The notes: generated by a model not told the origin, from the letters alone. A DNA stretch of 64,000 bases from Gemmatimonadota bacterium (GCA_018673255.1 JABHDC010000245.1:1-64000); one strand, 5' to 3'. Positions 16,972-25,915 are shown, numbered from the stretch's first letter. Translations and numbers: made by a program.

Positions 16972-18449
16972 AGTGGGGGACATTCACACTCGCCTTGTTC
17001 CTGGGTTGGGTCACCTGGCAGCCGTACGCTGCGGCGGCGACTGAAGTGGCGACTGCGGCCGGTGATCTGCAGCTGTCGTTGGCGCAGGCACTTGAGATGG
17101 CCCGGACCCAGAATCCGCTCCTACGAGCGACTCGGCTGACCCGGCAGGAGCAGCAGCACAATGTGGCGGCAGAGGCGGCCCGCTTCGGTCGTCATGTGAC
17201 AGCCAACGCCTCGCACCTGAGCCAGCGATCACCCTCCATCTCGGCCCTGGAAGGGGTCCAGACCGCCAGCAGCAGCACCATGTCTGTCGGGGTGGGTGTG
17301 GAACAGCAACTTCGCACCGGTGGCCGTATCGGCGTCAGTTTCGACAACCGGCGGTTCTCCTCCAATGCGGCGTATCGCATCATCGACCCCGTGTATCAAT
17401 CCGAACTCGGTCTGGAATTTGTTCAGCCCCTGTTGCGGGGACGGGGTGACGTCAATCGTACGGGTCTGCGTCTGGCCCGCGCCGCCGAGCAGGCGGCCGA
17501 TCTGGACCTGAGTGAGGCGGCCCGGGATCTGGCTGCCGACGTCAACCGGGCCTACTGGGATCTGCACTATGCTGGTCAGGATCTGACGGTGCAGCAGCAA
17601 CTGGCCGACGGGGCGCGGCGATTGCTGGAGACGGTCCGCACCCGTGAAGCGATGGGCGCAGGTCCCAGATCGGACATCCTCCAGGCGGAGGTGGGTGTGG
17701 CGCGGCGGGACGAAACCGTCATCATCTCCGAAGGCACCGTGCGTCAGGCCGAAGATCGACTCAAGTCTCTGACCGGCCTGGACAGGAATCCGGACAACTG
17801 GGACCAGCGCGTCGTGCCCACATCAGCCCCACCGGATGAATCGGCCATGCAGATCGATCTGGCCACCGGAATTGCGTCCGGCGTGGCATATGATCCACAA
17901 CTTCGCCGCCAGGCACTGCAGCTGGATCGTCTCGATCTGGAGTTGGACCTGGCACGCGATGCGTCTCGTCCACAGGTCGATCTGCGGGCGCGCGTCGGCC
18001 TCAGTGGCATCGGCGCCAGCTACGCAGACAACACCGAGGTCCTGGGTGATCTGGAGGGGCGCAGTTGGAATGGCGGTCTCCAGTTGCGCATGCCCCTGGG
18101 TGATGATCCTGAGCGTCACCGCTATCGCCGGTCACGCCTGGCGCGCGAACGGGGTGAAGTCGACCTGGAACGCCTGCGTCTGGCTCTGGTGAATCAGGTG
18201 CGTGAGCAATACCGCATGGTCCGCATCAATGCCCGACGCGCCCGTGTGGCCGATCTGGCTGTGGATCTGTCGGTGCAGAGCCTGGGCGAACAGGAGGAGC
18301 GTCTCGCCCTGGGTCTGGCAACGGTGCGCGAGGTCCTGGATGCCCAGGACGATCTGGCCGAAGCGCGAGCCCGCCGGCTGCAGGCGGTGGTCGAGTCCCG
18401 CAAGGCATTGATCGAATGGCGTCGCCTGACAGGGGCAACGGAGCTGTAG
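16968..18449 (+). CDS. TolC-family outer-membrane efflux protein
   Basis: This 493-aa protein has a signal peptide (cleavage near AYAAAA, about residue 24) and two tandem outer-membrane-factor repeats of long heptad helices (about 40-240 and 260-480). The expected ALEMARTQNPLLRA start is visible, and EFVQPLLRGRG lies in the first strand region. It forms the trimeric exit duct for the upstream adaptor and ABC subunits. It is the last gene of the operon; its stop is only 9 bp from the convergent amidase stop, and I see no terminator hairpin between them. Confidence 0.92.
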   Translation: MKWGTFTLALFLGWVTWQPYAAAATEVATAAGDLQLSLAQALEMARTQNPLLRATRLTRQEQQHNVAAEAARFGRHVTANASHLSQRSPSISALEGVQTASSSTMSVGVGVEQQLRTGGRIGVSFDNRRFSSNAAYRIIDPVYQSELGLEFVQPLLRGRGDVNRTGLRLARAAEQAADLDLSEAARDLAADVNRAYWDLHYAGQDLTVQQQLADGARRLLETVRTREAMGAGPRSDILQAEVGVARRDETVIISEGTVRQAEDRLKSLTGLDRNPDNWDQRVVPTSAPPDESAMQIDLATGIASGVAYDPQLRRQALQLDRLDLELDLARDASRPQVDLRARVGLSGIGASYADNTEVLGDLEGRSWNGGLQLRMPLGDDPERHRYRRSRLARERGEVDLERLRLALVNQVREQYRMVRINARRARVADLAVDLSVQSLGEQEERLALGLATVREVLDAQDDLAEARARRLQAVVESRKALIEWRRLTGATEL

Positions 18450-18458
18450 GCTGACGGC

Positions 18459-20141
18459 TCAGGCCTGTGACAGATCGATCGTCGATAGAAAAGCAGGGGT
18501 CGCCCTCTTCTGCGTCGCCTGCTCGAAGGCGTGGGCGATGCGGAGGAGGACCGGTTCGCTGAAGGCGGCGCCGAAGACGGACAGATTCACGGGCAGGCCA
18601 TAGATCGTCCCCATGGGTACCGTGATGTGAGGATAGCCGGAAACGGCAGCCGGCGAGGAGCAGCCGCCGAGGAAGTGATCACCCGTGACCGGGTCGGTGG
18701 GCCACGCCGGCCCACCGGTGATCGCGATCAGGGCGTCGACACCGTGTTGCGACAGGGCGGCATCGATCCCTTCCGGACCGGCCAGACGTTTGCTGCGTTC
18801 GAGAGCCTCACGGTAGGCGGTCTCTTCCAGATTCCCCTTCGACTGGGCCTGCTCGAAAAGCTCCTGGCGGAAGTAGGGCATCTCCTGCTCGGCGTGGGCG
18901 AGGTTGAATTCGATCAGCTCTTCCAGCGTCTGCACCGGCAAGTGGGGCCGTGTAGCCAGATACGCATTCAGACCGGTCTTGAATTCGTAGAGCAGGACCT
19001 CGTATTCCGCATCATCATAGTCACCCTTGTGAGGGACCTCGGCCGGATCCACCAGTGTCGCTCCCAGATCGCTTAGCGCCAGCAGGGCATCGGTCAACAG
19101 CAGATCGGCGCGTTCGTGGAAGCCGGTGTAGTTGCGGGCGATCCCGAGTCGCAGGCCCTGCAGGTCCCCTGCACAGAAGGCGACGTAGTCAGCGTGTCGT
19201 CGAACACCGGGTTCGGCCGTGATGGGATCGGTTGCATCGGGGGCGACCAGGGCCGTCAGGATCGCGGCGGCGTCGGCCACTGTGCGGGCCATGGGGCCCG
19301 CCGTATCCTGGGAGTGGGCGATGGGGACCACACCGGAACGGCTGACCAGGCCCAGTGTGGGTTTGATGCCGACGATGCCATTGGCGTTGGATGGACACAC
19401 GATCGAGCCATCTGTCTCCGTGCCGATGGCGCCGGCGCACAGACCGGCAGCGACGGCGGCCCCGGATCCGGAACTGGAGCCACAGGGGTTGCGATCCAGC
19501 ACATGTGGATTGCGGGTCTGACCCCCCACACCACTCCAGCCACTGGAGGAACGGGTGGAGCGGAAATTCGCCCACTCACTCAGATTCGACTTGCCCAGTA
19601 CGACACAACCGGCGGCGCGTAGTCTGGCCGCGAGGAACGCATCGCGACCGGCCGGCGAGGCCAGGGCCAGCGATCCGGCGCTGGTCACCATGGAGTCGCC
19701 AGTGTTGATGTTGTCCTTGAGCAGGATCGGCACACCATGCAGGGGGCCGCGTGGGCCCTTCTCCCGCCGTTCACGGTCCAGCTTCGTGGCGATGTCCATG
19801 GCATCAGGATTGGTCATCAATACGCTGTTGATGGCTGGTCCTTGGCGGTCGAGGGCATCGATCCGGCGTAGATAGGCTTCGGTGATCGAGGCGGCGGTCC
19901 GCTCGCCCGTCGTCATGCTCGCCTGCAACTGGGCGATGGTGGCGCTGCTCACATCGCCATCGCCTGCATCGCTATCGATAGACTCGTTCATCGTGGTGTT
20001 TCCCGTCTGCGAGTGAGTTGACCGGTCTATCCCGCCTTCGGCGCGACCCCCGCCGAATGTGCTGCCAGCAACAACACCACCGGCGACCTGTAGGAATCGT
20101 CGGCGGCTCAAACCGCTGTCCTGGTTGTGATCCGATGCCAT
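18459..20141 (-). CDS. Tat-exported amidase (amidase-signature family)
   Basis: This 560-aa protein has a twin-arginine signal (SRRRFLQVAGGVVAGS, near residue 12). The amidase-signature Ser-cisSer-Lys triad is recognisable: Lys142 in PILLKDN, the Ser-rich loop CGSSSGSG (222-227) holding the cis-Ser, and nucleophile Ser246 in GTETDGSIVCP. Such enzymes hydrolyse amides, including peptide amides and aryl amides; periplasmic location follows from the Tat signal. ATG 20141 starts the Tat n-region; the frame stays open upstream to 20552 but encodes no recognisable extension and crosses a divergent gene. The specific substrate is unknown. Confidence 0.9.
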   Translation of the reverse strand: MASDHNQDSGLSRRRFLQVAGGVVAGSTFGGGRAEGGIDRSTHSQTGNTTMNESIDSDAGDGDVSSATIAQLQASMTTGERTAASITEAYLRRIDALDRQGPAINSVLMTNPDAMDIATKLDRERREKGPRGPLHGVPILLKDNINTGDSMVTSAGSLALASPAGRDAFLAARLRAAGCVVLGKSNLSEWANFRSTRSSSGWSGVGGQTRNPHVLDRNPCGSSSGSGAAVAAGLCAGAIGTETDGSIVCPSNANGIVGIKPTLGLVSRSGVVPIAHSQDTAGPMARTVADAAAILTALVAPDATDPITAEPGVRRHADYVAFCAGDLQGLRLGIARNYTGFHERADLLLTDALLALSDLGATLVDPAEVPHKGDYDDAEYEVLLYEFKTGLNAYLATRPHLPVQTLEELIEFNLAHAEQEMPYFRQELFEQAQSKGNLEETAYREALERSKRLAGPEGIDAALSQHGVDALIAITGGPAWPTDPVTGDHFLGGCSSPAAVSGYPHITVPMGTIYGLPVNLSVFGAAFSEPVLLRIAHAFEQATQKRATPAFLSTIDLSQA

Positions 20142-20261
20142 GGCTCGCCTCCGATGAGGATCGTGAATCGCCAGGATCTCTTCGATGAGATCGGCGCGCA
20201 GCTTCTCAACAAGCAAGGCGATCCAAGACGGGCGGGCCAACATCTCAAACCGGTGGGCCGG

Positions 20262-20290
20262 TTGTGTGATTCGGGCTGGAGCGGTATTCT
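20262..20290 (+). promoter_or_regulatory. Candidate promoter for the small membrane protein/M48 pair
   Basis: TTGTGT, 17 nt, TATTCT, located 38 bp before the ATG at 20328 in the divergent gap with the amidase. Both boxes match consensus at 4 of 6 positions. Confidence 0.35.
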
Positions 20291-20327
20291 CGAGGAACGC
20301 ACCCGATATCCTGGAACGAGTCGCCCT

Positions 20328-20474
20328 ATGTATGAGAACACGATCTTCGAGCCCATCTACGGTCACAGCGACCTGGGCAGCATTGCCGTGGCGATCTTCA
20401 TCGCCGCCCTTTCCATCGGCGCCAGTCTGGCCCTCGGGCACGTGGCATCCATGATTGGTGGAGACAAATCCTGA
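20328..20474 (+). CDS. Small single-span membrane protein (48 aa), unknown
   Basis: ATG 20328 gives a 48-aa protein with a short acidic N-terminus (MYENTIFEPIYGHSD), one clean transmembrane helix (IAVAIFIAALSIGASLALG) and a short tail GGDKS. It sits between a candidate promoter and the M48 lipoprotein gene, and its TGA overlaps the proposed CTG start of that gene (CTGA). A longer in-frame start at 20127 would overlap the amidase N-terminus and adds a hydrophilic segment without clear features. I do not recognise the family. Coupling suggests a partner or leader for the peptidase. Confidence 0.55.
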   Translation: MYENTIFEPIYGHSDLGSIAVAIFIAALSIGASLALGHVASMIGGDKS

Positions 20475-21277
20475 ATACGCTTCGGCACATCGGTTGGGTG
20501 GCCGCCACGCTCCTGCTGAGCCTCGGCGGTTGTGCGTCGGTCCGGCAGACACTGGGCAAGAGCCTGATCTCCGATCAGGCCGAGATTGACCTGGGTCGTC
20601 AGGTGGCCGATCAGGTTCTGTCCCAGTATCGGGTTCATCCCGATCCCATCCTGCAATCTTATGTCAGCGACATCGCCGAGCCGTTGGTACAGGCCAGCCT
20701 CGTCGACCGGCAGGGTGTGACCTATTCGATCACCCTGCTGGACGAACCGGAGCAGGTGAATGCCTTCGCGCTGCCCGGGGGGCCGATCTTCGTGTTCTCG
20801 GGTCTGCTGCTGCTGGCCGATGACGAAGCCGAAGTGGCCGGCGTGCTGGCCCATGAGATCGGCCACATCGTCGGTCGTCATTCCGCCAATCAGATGGCCA
20901 CAAAGGTGGGTGTCGACGCACTGCTGGGCATGGCGCTGGGCGAGCAACCCGGAGAGGTCGCCCGACTGGCCGCTGAACTGGGAGCCGGCGGCACCTTTGC
21001 CCAGTTCAGTCGTGATGACGAGCGTGAGTCCGACGAATTCGGCGTCGCCTACACGATCGCTGCTGGATATGATCCGATCGGCCTGCTCAGCTTCTTTGAG
21101 AAGCTGCGTCAGTTGGAATCCGGTGGTGGAAATGATGCGCTGGGACGCTTCTTCGCCAGTCATCCGGCCACGGATGAGCGGATTCGGCGTTTGCAGAAGC
21201 GGATCGAGCGGGCCGGCTCGCCCGGTGGCGAACGAGGCGAGGCTCGTCACAAGCTGATGGTTCGGCGACTCCGATAG
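20471..21277 (+). CDS. M48 family metallopeptidase lipoprotein (BepA/YfgC/LoiP-like), probable CTG start
   Basis: This approximately 268-aa protein has a lipoprotein signal (ATLLLSLGGC), a zinc-binding HEIGH motif (His128-Glu129 to His132), and the third ligand region RDDERESDEFG about 50 residues later, as in M48 peptidases that act in outer-membrane quality control. No ATG, GTG or TTG lies in frame before GTG 20498. That start would give a signal peptide with no positive charge. CTG 20471 adds LNTLRHIGW, restores a basic n-region and has GGTGGAG seven bases upstream, so I annotate from CTG. The start overlaps the upstream stop. Confidence 0.8.
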   Translation: MNTLRHIGWVAATLLLSLGGCASVRQTLGKSLISDQAEIDLGRQVADQVLSQYRVHPDPILQSYVSDIAEPLVQASLVDRQGVTYSITLLDEPEQVNAFALPGGPIFVFSGLLLLADDEAEVAGVLAHEIGHIVGRHSANQMATKVGVDALLGMALGEQPGEVARLAAELGAGGTFAQFSRDDERESDEFGVAYTIAAGYDPIGLLSFFEKLRQLESGGGNDALGRFFASHPATDERIRRLQKRIERAGSPGGERGEARHKLMVRRLR

Positions 21278-21337
21278 CGCCCATATACAGGGCACAAGCT
21301 GTACCATCCCTTTCTACAGGACCCGCCGGACGTTCCA

Positions 21338-24300
21338 CTACCGCAACAACAGCAGCTTCCGCGTGCGGCGCAGGTCGCCGGTCTGCAGTTGCACGATGTA
21401 GACACCGCTGGCCAGTACATCTCCATGTTCGGAGCGTGTGTCCCAGCGCCACTGGTGCGTACCGGCGGGCAAGGTCCCTGGATTCCACTCGGCCACTTTC
21501 TGCCCTGACAGACCGTAAATCGTCATGGCCACTGGACGGCTGTGGTCCAGCTGGAAGGGGATGACGGTGTGGCTGTTGAATGGGTTGGGATAGCTGTGCC
21601 CCAACTCGGCGGCTGCAGGAGTGATTTCCTCGCCATCAAGAACTGCCGTCGTGATCGGGGTGTGGCCGATCTCAAAGTGATCGGTGCCGCCCAACCACGT
21701 GAAGTGACCGTCAGCATCTTGGCCGAAGAGATTGAGTGTGTGGGTCCCCAGCGGCTGATCGGTCAGGTTCAGTTGCCCGCTGAATCGGCCATCCACCACA
21801 TCCATCCTCACCGACAGGGTGTCGGTGGCCCCGGCCAGATCGGCCTGGATGCGCACGAAGTCGGGTGCCCCCTCGCGAGCCAGGACGGCCCCACTCCAGG
21901 TGGCCTCCCCATCCGGGCCCATCCCTGTCGGCCAGGGCGCATCCAGCTGCAGTCGGTCGAAGTACCGGGTCGGCAGATGCACGATGCCTTCCCCGGGCAG
22001 CACCCGTGCCGGCTGGAAGGTGCCGAGCCAGTCGAACATGAATTCGTCGCCCTGCTGGTAACGGGCGAAGACGGCCAGTTCGTAGTCGCCTGACTGGGCG
22101 TGAGCGAAGACGAGATCCCCTTCGAATCGATCTCCCTCGACGGCCAGGTTGTAGCTGGGCGAGTCGCCGGTTCCTCCACTCTGGTATTCGAAGGCGATCT
22201 CCCATTGTCGGCTGTCCGGGGGGAACACGGACGGATCGATGCGACCGGCGACGCGCACCGCATCGCCACTGTGAATGAGGGCGGGCAGAGGCTGATCCAG
22301 ATCTACAAGGCGGAAGTGGTCGCCCGGGATCCAGACGGGGAACTCGAATCCTGCCGGCAGGGGCAAGACCAGGGCTGCAAGACCGGCTTCGGGTGCAGCC
22401 CCCAGCGCCAGGCTCCGGGCCTGGTCTGCATGGACGCGGAAGAAGCTCAGGCCGCGGCCGGCAAGTTGGCCCCGCACGCCCCCGGTGGCATCGATCCGCG
22501 TCATCTCGGGTGCACCGAAGCCGCGGCGTCCGTCCGGCGCCAGGGCGGCGAAGCTGTAGTCGAAGCGCGGGTGCTGGCCCAGTCCGGTGCCACTGGTTGC
22601 CAGTTGGGCGGCGAAACTGGCCAGCAGGTCCTCGAAGGACGCTCCCGTGGCTCGTTCGAGGTTGTCCACATCGGCCAGGCCGGATCCGATCAGACTCAAC
22701 AGGATGGATTCACCGAAATGGTCCACGAGGGATCGGACGAACAGGTAGGCGCCACCGCGCTTGGCGGCACTCGTCGAAGCATCACCGATCAGTCCAACAA
22801 GACCCGGGTTGGCCAGATACGTGGCGACGCGGTTGGCATTGCCACCTGTTGCGTGCCCCTCGACGAGATCTTCGGTCAGATGAGACAGGCCCTCATTCAG
22901 CCAACTCACCTCGCTGTCTCCGAAACGCACCAGCACGTGCTGGTTGAAGCTGATCAGATGCTGGAACTCGTGTGCCAGCAGCGAGCGGTAGCTGGCGGTG
23001 GGTTCACCGAGGGCGATGAAAATCAGATCCGTGTGATTGCCATTGCCACCCACATCCGGTGGTAGAATCGAGGCGGCATCGACAAAACCACCGAATTTGG
23101 TGGAATCCACGAGGGGCGTATAGAGAAAGTGGATGCGTCCGTCACCATCCACATCGGAGGGTTCACCGAGGCTACGCACGAGCAGATCGAAGTCGGCATC
23201 AAACTGGTCGAGCATCTGCTGGATCCGGGGGGCCGGCAGCTGCCCACTGCCGGCGCCGCTGCCATCGTGGGCCCAGGCTACTGCATGCTGACTCAGGGCC
23301 ACGACAGTGGCCGGCACACGCTGGGCGGCGACGCCGCTGAACTCGTCGAATGTGAAATCACGCTGGTCACCCAACTCGGCCAGGATCGCCAGGGGTCGTG
23401 AGGCGGGCACTGGGCCCCGGGCTGCCACGCGGGCGGCCAGAACGGCTTCCCGGCGGCGCAGCAATGCCTCTCCCTGGTCACGGGCGGAGGGCGCCATCAG
23501 ACGGCCTGCAGCCTCGTGACGCAGCGACAGGGGCGGCTGGCCGAGGGTGAAGGGGTGGACGGTCTCCACATCGACCTGCGGCAGGGCATAGAGGGCGACG
23601 ATCTGTTCACCTGGCGAAACGGGGATGTCCCCGGTCGCGCGTTGCCAGTGTATCGAGGGCTCGCTGGCTGCGGTGATCCCTGAAAGGGCCACCTCGACAC
23701 GAGGGCGCCGCGGATCGTCGCTGTGGATGTACAGGGTGCCGGTGGCTGGGCCGGAGTCATCGAAGCGCACACCGACCTGCCCTCGGGCACCGGCGGCCAG
23801 GCCCCGCAGGCTGGTGGTGATGCTGAAGGGACCGTCCACGGTCGCCGGCTGCAGGATGAGATCCCCATCTCCCGCGTTGGCCAGGGGCACCACCGCCTCG
23901 CCGCCCTCAGCGATACTCAGGGCCAGGGCCAGAACCTGCAATTGGGGGAGTGGTGATGTGGTGGCATCGATCGTGGCCGTGCCCCGGCCCCAGAAGTTGC
24001 CATCCGCGTCTCCCGCCACCAGGTCGAGTTGAACCGAACCCACGTCGGCTGCCGTGAAATCGATGAAGGCGTCGAAGTGACCGTTGATGTGTGGCAGGGC
24101 GATCGAACGGACCCCGGCCGGCGTGTCGAGGTCAAAGCGGAGCTGACGTACGACCGGATCCAGAATTAGCCCCTGTAGACGCAGGGATCGACCGGCAGGC
24201 CAGGTCAGGGGCAGGGCCGTGTCGAGCCGGATGCCGTCGAAGAAGCCGGCCGGCCACTGGATGGGCTCATGGACCCCATCCACCACGATCTGGGAGTAGG

Positions 24301-24649
24301 TGCCCTTGTGGGGGATGGGTTCGCCCAGGCTTCCGGCAAATACGTGCATGTGGTAGGAGCCGGTCTGGTGCTCAAGGAAGACCAGATCGCGTTCGAAGTG
24401 TCCATCCGGTCGCACGAGGAGGAAGAAATCGATGTGCTGGCCCGAATCGGTCTCGAATTCGACCTGCAGCACCCCGATCGACATATCATCGACCTGGCCG
24501 GCGACTCGAACCAGATCACCGGCGCGGACGCGATTCTCGATCGGTGCGTCGAGGGTGAGGTTGTCAAAGTGGTCGACGGGAATCGCCGCCGCGACGGCAC
24601 CAGTGAAGAGGCCGGACAGAAGCAATGCCGACAAGAAGGACAAGCGCAT
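21338..24649 (-). CDS. Large secreted M30-like metallopeptidase with duplicated accessory modules and C-terminal FlgD/Por-type domain
   Basis: This 1103-aa protein has a signal peptide (MRLSFLSALLLSGLFTGAVAA). A beta-rich module spans about 25-240, followed by a segment including a choice-of-anchor/Ig-like repeat (240-375). A peptidase region contains His560-Glu561-Phe-Gln-His564 and then WLNEGLSHL about 25 residues on, the HEFQH...NEGLS layout of M30 (hyicolysin-like) zinc peptidases. A second copy of the N-terminal module follows (about 777-995), then a C-terminal domain with YPNPFN (near 1020) ending in ASGVYIVQLQTG and RKLLLLR. ATG 24649 begins the signal peptide; the upstream in-frame extension is unlikely. 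The target proteins are unknown. Confidence 0.78.
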   Translation of the reverse strand: MRLSFLSALLLSGLFTGAVAAAIPVDHFDNLTLDAPIENRVRAGDLVRVAGQVDDMSIGVLQVEFETDSGQHIDFFLLVRPDGHFERDLVFLEHQTGSYHMHVFAGSLGEPIPHKGTYSQIVVDGVHEPIQWPAGFFDGIRLDTALPLTWPAGRSLRLQGLILDPVVRQLRFDLDTPAGVRSIALPHINGHFDAFIDFTAADVGSVQLDLVAGDADGNFWGRGTATIDATTSPLPQLQVLALALSIAEGGEAVVPLANAGDGDLILQPATVDGPFSITTSLRGLAAGARGQVGVRFDDSGPATGTLYIHSDDPRRPRVEVALSGITAASEPSIHWQRATGDIPVSPGEQIVALYALPQVDVETVHPFTLGQPPLSLRHEAAGRLMAPSARDQGEALLRRREAVLAARVAARGPVPASRPLAILAELGDQRDFTFDEFSGVAAQRVPATVVALSQHAVAWAHDGSGAGSGQLPAPRIQQMLDQFDADFDLLVRSLGEPSDVDGDGRIHFLYTPLVDSTKFGGFVDAASILPPDVGGNGNHTDLIFIALGEPTASYRSLLAHEFQHLISFNQHVLVRFGDSEVSWLNEGLSHLTEDLVEGHATGGNANRVATYLANPGLVGLIGDASTSAAKRGGAYLFVRSLVDHFGESILLSLIGSGLADVDNLERATGASFEDLLASFAAQLATSGTGLGQHPRFDYSFAALAPDGRRGFGAPEMTRIDATGGVRGQLAGRGLSFFRVHADQARSLALGAAPEAGLAALVLPLPAGFEFPVWIPGDHFRLVDLDQPLPALIHSGDAVRVAGRIDPSVFPPDSRQWEIAFEYQSGGTGDSPSYNLAVEGDRFEGDLVFAHAQSGDYELAVFARYQQGDEFMFDWLGTFQPARVLPGEGIVHLPTRYFDRLQLDAPWPTGMGPDGEATWSGAVLAREGAPDFVRIQADLAGATDTLSVRMDVVDGRFSGQLNLTDQPLGTHTLNLFGQDADGHFTWLGGTDHFEIGHTPITTAVLDGEEITPAAAELGHSYPNPFNSHTVIPFQLDHSRPVAMTIYGLSGQKVAEWNPGTLPAGTHQWRWDTRSEHGDVLASGVYIVQLQTGDLRRTRKLLLLR

Positions 24650-24712
24650 GGGGAGGCCCAGAGTTTTTTTGAGTGAATGGCCAAACAGGTGCCAGAACGG
24701 CAAGATTTGCCG

Positions 24713-24741
24713 TTGATCCGAGTGTGTCAACCTTGTATCAT
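24713..24741 (+). promoter_or_regulatory. Candidate promoter upstream of the sigma-factor gene
   Basis: TTGATC, 17 nt, TATCAT in the divergent gap between the metallopeptidase and the sigma factor, about 190 bp from the sigma-factor ATG. It is followed by the hairpin at 24769-24823. Confidence 0.45.
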
Positions 24742-24768
24742 ATTTTGTGTATGAAAGCTCTGACGCGT

Positions 24769-24823
24769 CCCGCGACAACATGATGGCAACCGCACCAATC
24801 TACCTCACAATGTCGCGGGTTTT
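24769..24823 (+). terminator. Long-loop hairpin with T-run in the sigma-factor leader (possible attenuator)
   Basis: CCCGCGACA (24769-24777) pairs perfectly with TGTCGCGGG (24811-24819) across a 33-nt loop and is followed by TTTT. No plus-strand gene precedes it, so it lies in the 5' leader of the sigma-factor gene, not at a gene end. Confidence 0.4.
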
Positions 24824-24932
24824 CTGTGTACGCTGTGCTGTGCTCTGGAAGGCCTTCTCGCAGCCCCGATAATGCGCGATACAGCGGTGTGCTTCCACCC
24901 CACTATCAGACACACGACAGAGAAGGAGAGTT

Positions 24933-25805
24933 ATGCTCGAAACGCTCGGTGACCGCGAAAGCTCGACCCTACGAGCCTATTTCGACGATATCGCCGACTC
25001 GGAGCCCCTGTCCCGTGAACGCGAGGTCGAGTTGTCGGCCCGCATCCAGGATGGTGACATGGTGGCTCGTGACGAACTCATCCAGGCCAATCTTCGTTTC
25101 GTCATCGACGTGGCGAAGAATTACCAGAATCGTGGCCTGTCTTTCCCCGACCTGATCAGTGCCGGCAACCTCGGCCTGATGACGGCGGCGGAGCGTTTCG
25201 ACGGTACCCGTGGTTACAAGTTCATCTCCTACGCAGTTTGGTGGATTCGGCAGTCCATTTTACAGACGATCGCTGAACACGTGCGCACGGTGCGATTGCC
25301 ACTGAACAAGCTCAGCCTGCTCAAGGATATCTCCAAGGCGACGCGCAAGCTCGGCCACGGACGTGATCACGAGCCGGCCGTGGAGGAGATCGCCAAGGAG
25401 CTGGACCTGCCGCCTGAGGTCGTGACGGATGCCATTCTGAGTGCGCGCCCTGTGAGTTCTCTGGATGGGGCATTCGATGACGATGAAAAGCGTTCGCTGC
25501 TGAATATCATCCCCGACCAGAATCAACGTGCGCCCGATTCCGAGCTCATGCGCGGGTCTGCTCGCGGTCAGCTCGAGGACGTGCTCAACAGTCTTGATGA
25601 GCGCGAACAGAAGATCATCCGCCTCTATTTTGGCCTGGACGGCATGGAGGCGCTGACACTGGAGCAGATCGGCGACCTGATCGGCGTCACCCGCGAGCGT
25701 GTGCGTCAGATCAAGGAACGTGCTCTGGGCCGACTGCGGCACCCGTCACGTTATGATTTCCTCAAGGCCATCGGCGAATCCGTCCAGGAGACGGCCGAAG
25801 TATAG
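24933..25805 (+). CDS. rpoD: RNA polymerase sigma-70 factor, primary (RpoD/SigA) short form
   Basis: This 290-aa protein contains region 1.2 (STLRAYFDDIADSEPLSREREVEL) and a nearly invariant region 2 with NLRFVIDVAKNYQNRGLS, DLISAGNLGLMTAAERFD and YKFISYAVWWIRQSI. Region 3 follows (RLPLNKLSLLKDI), then region 4 with the helix-turn-helix LTLEQIGDLIGVTRERVRQIKERAL. It lacks the acidic region 1.1 and non-conserved region, giving the approximately 290-aa form that serves as principal sigma in FCB-type phyla; a group 2 (RpoS-like) role is the alternative. ATG 24933 follows AAGGAGAG. A perfect hairpin after the stop may end transcription. Confidence 0.9.
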   Translation: MLETLGDRESSTLRAYFDDIADSEPLSREREVELSARIQDGDMVARDELIQANLRFVIDVAKNYQNRGLSFPDLISAGNLGLMTAAERFDGTRGYKFISYAVWWIRQSILQTIAEHVRTVRLPLNKLSLLKDISKATRKLGHGRDHEPAVEEIAKELDLPPEVVTDAILSARPVSSLDGAFDDDEKRSLLNIIPDQNQRAPDSELMRGSARGQLEDVLNSLDEREQKIIRLYFGLDGMEALTLEQIGDLIGVTRERVRQIKERALGRLRHPSRYDFLKAIGESVQETAEV

Positions 25806-25853
25806 GGTTGAGATCGGGCCACCTGCCGGCCCCGTCAGGCAACCCAAATGGCA

Positions 25854-25885
25854 CGAGGGGCGTCACCGGCAGGTGACGCCCCTCG
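25854..25885. terminator. Perfect hairpin between convergent sigma-factor and cold-shock genes
   Basis: CGAGGGGCGTCACC pairs perfectly with GGTGACGCCCCTCG around a 4-nt GGCA loop, 48 bp after the sigma-factor stop. There is no strong T-run on either side, so it is a likely but not canonical bidirectional terminator. Confidence 0.65.
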
Positions 25886-25915
25886 CTGTGTTCTGGATAG
25901 CTGTATTCTGGATAT
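25886..25915. repeat. 15-bp tandem direct repeat
   Basis: CTGTGTTCTGGATAG is followed directly by CTGTATTCTGGATAT (13 of 15 identical), between the hairpin and the 3' end of the cold-shock gene. No function is evident. Confidence 0.6.

Noticed and set aside
18600..20141. Open frames on the plus strand across the amidase
   Set aside because: They lack SD sites and motifs, while the minus strand has the full amidase triad and Tat signal.
20142..20552. N-terminal extension of the amidase frame
   Set aside because: It precedes the Tat signal and overlaps the divergent small ORF and its promoter; not needed for a full-length enzyme.
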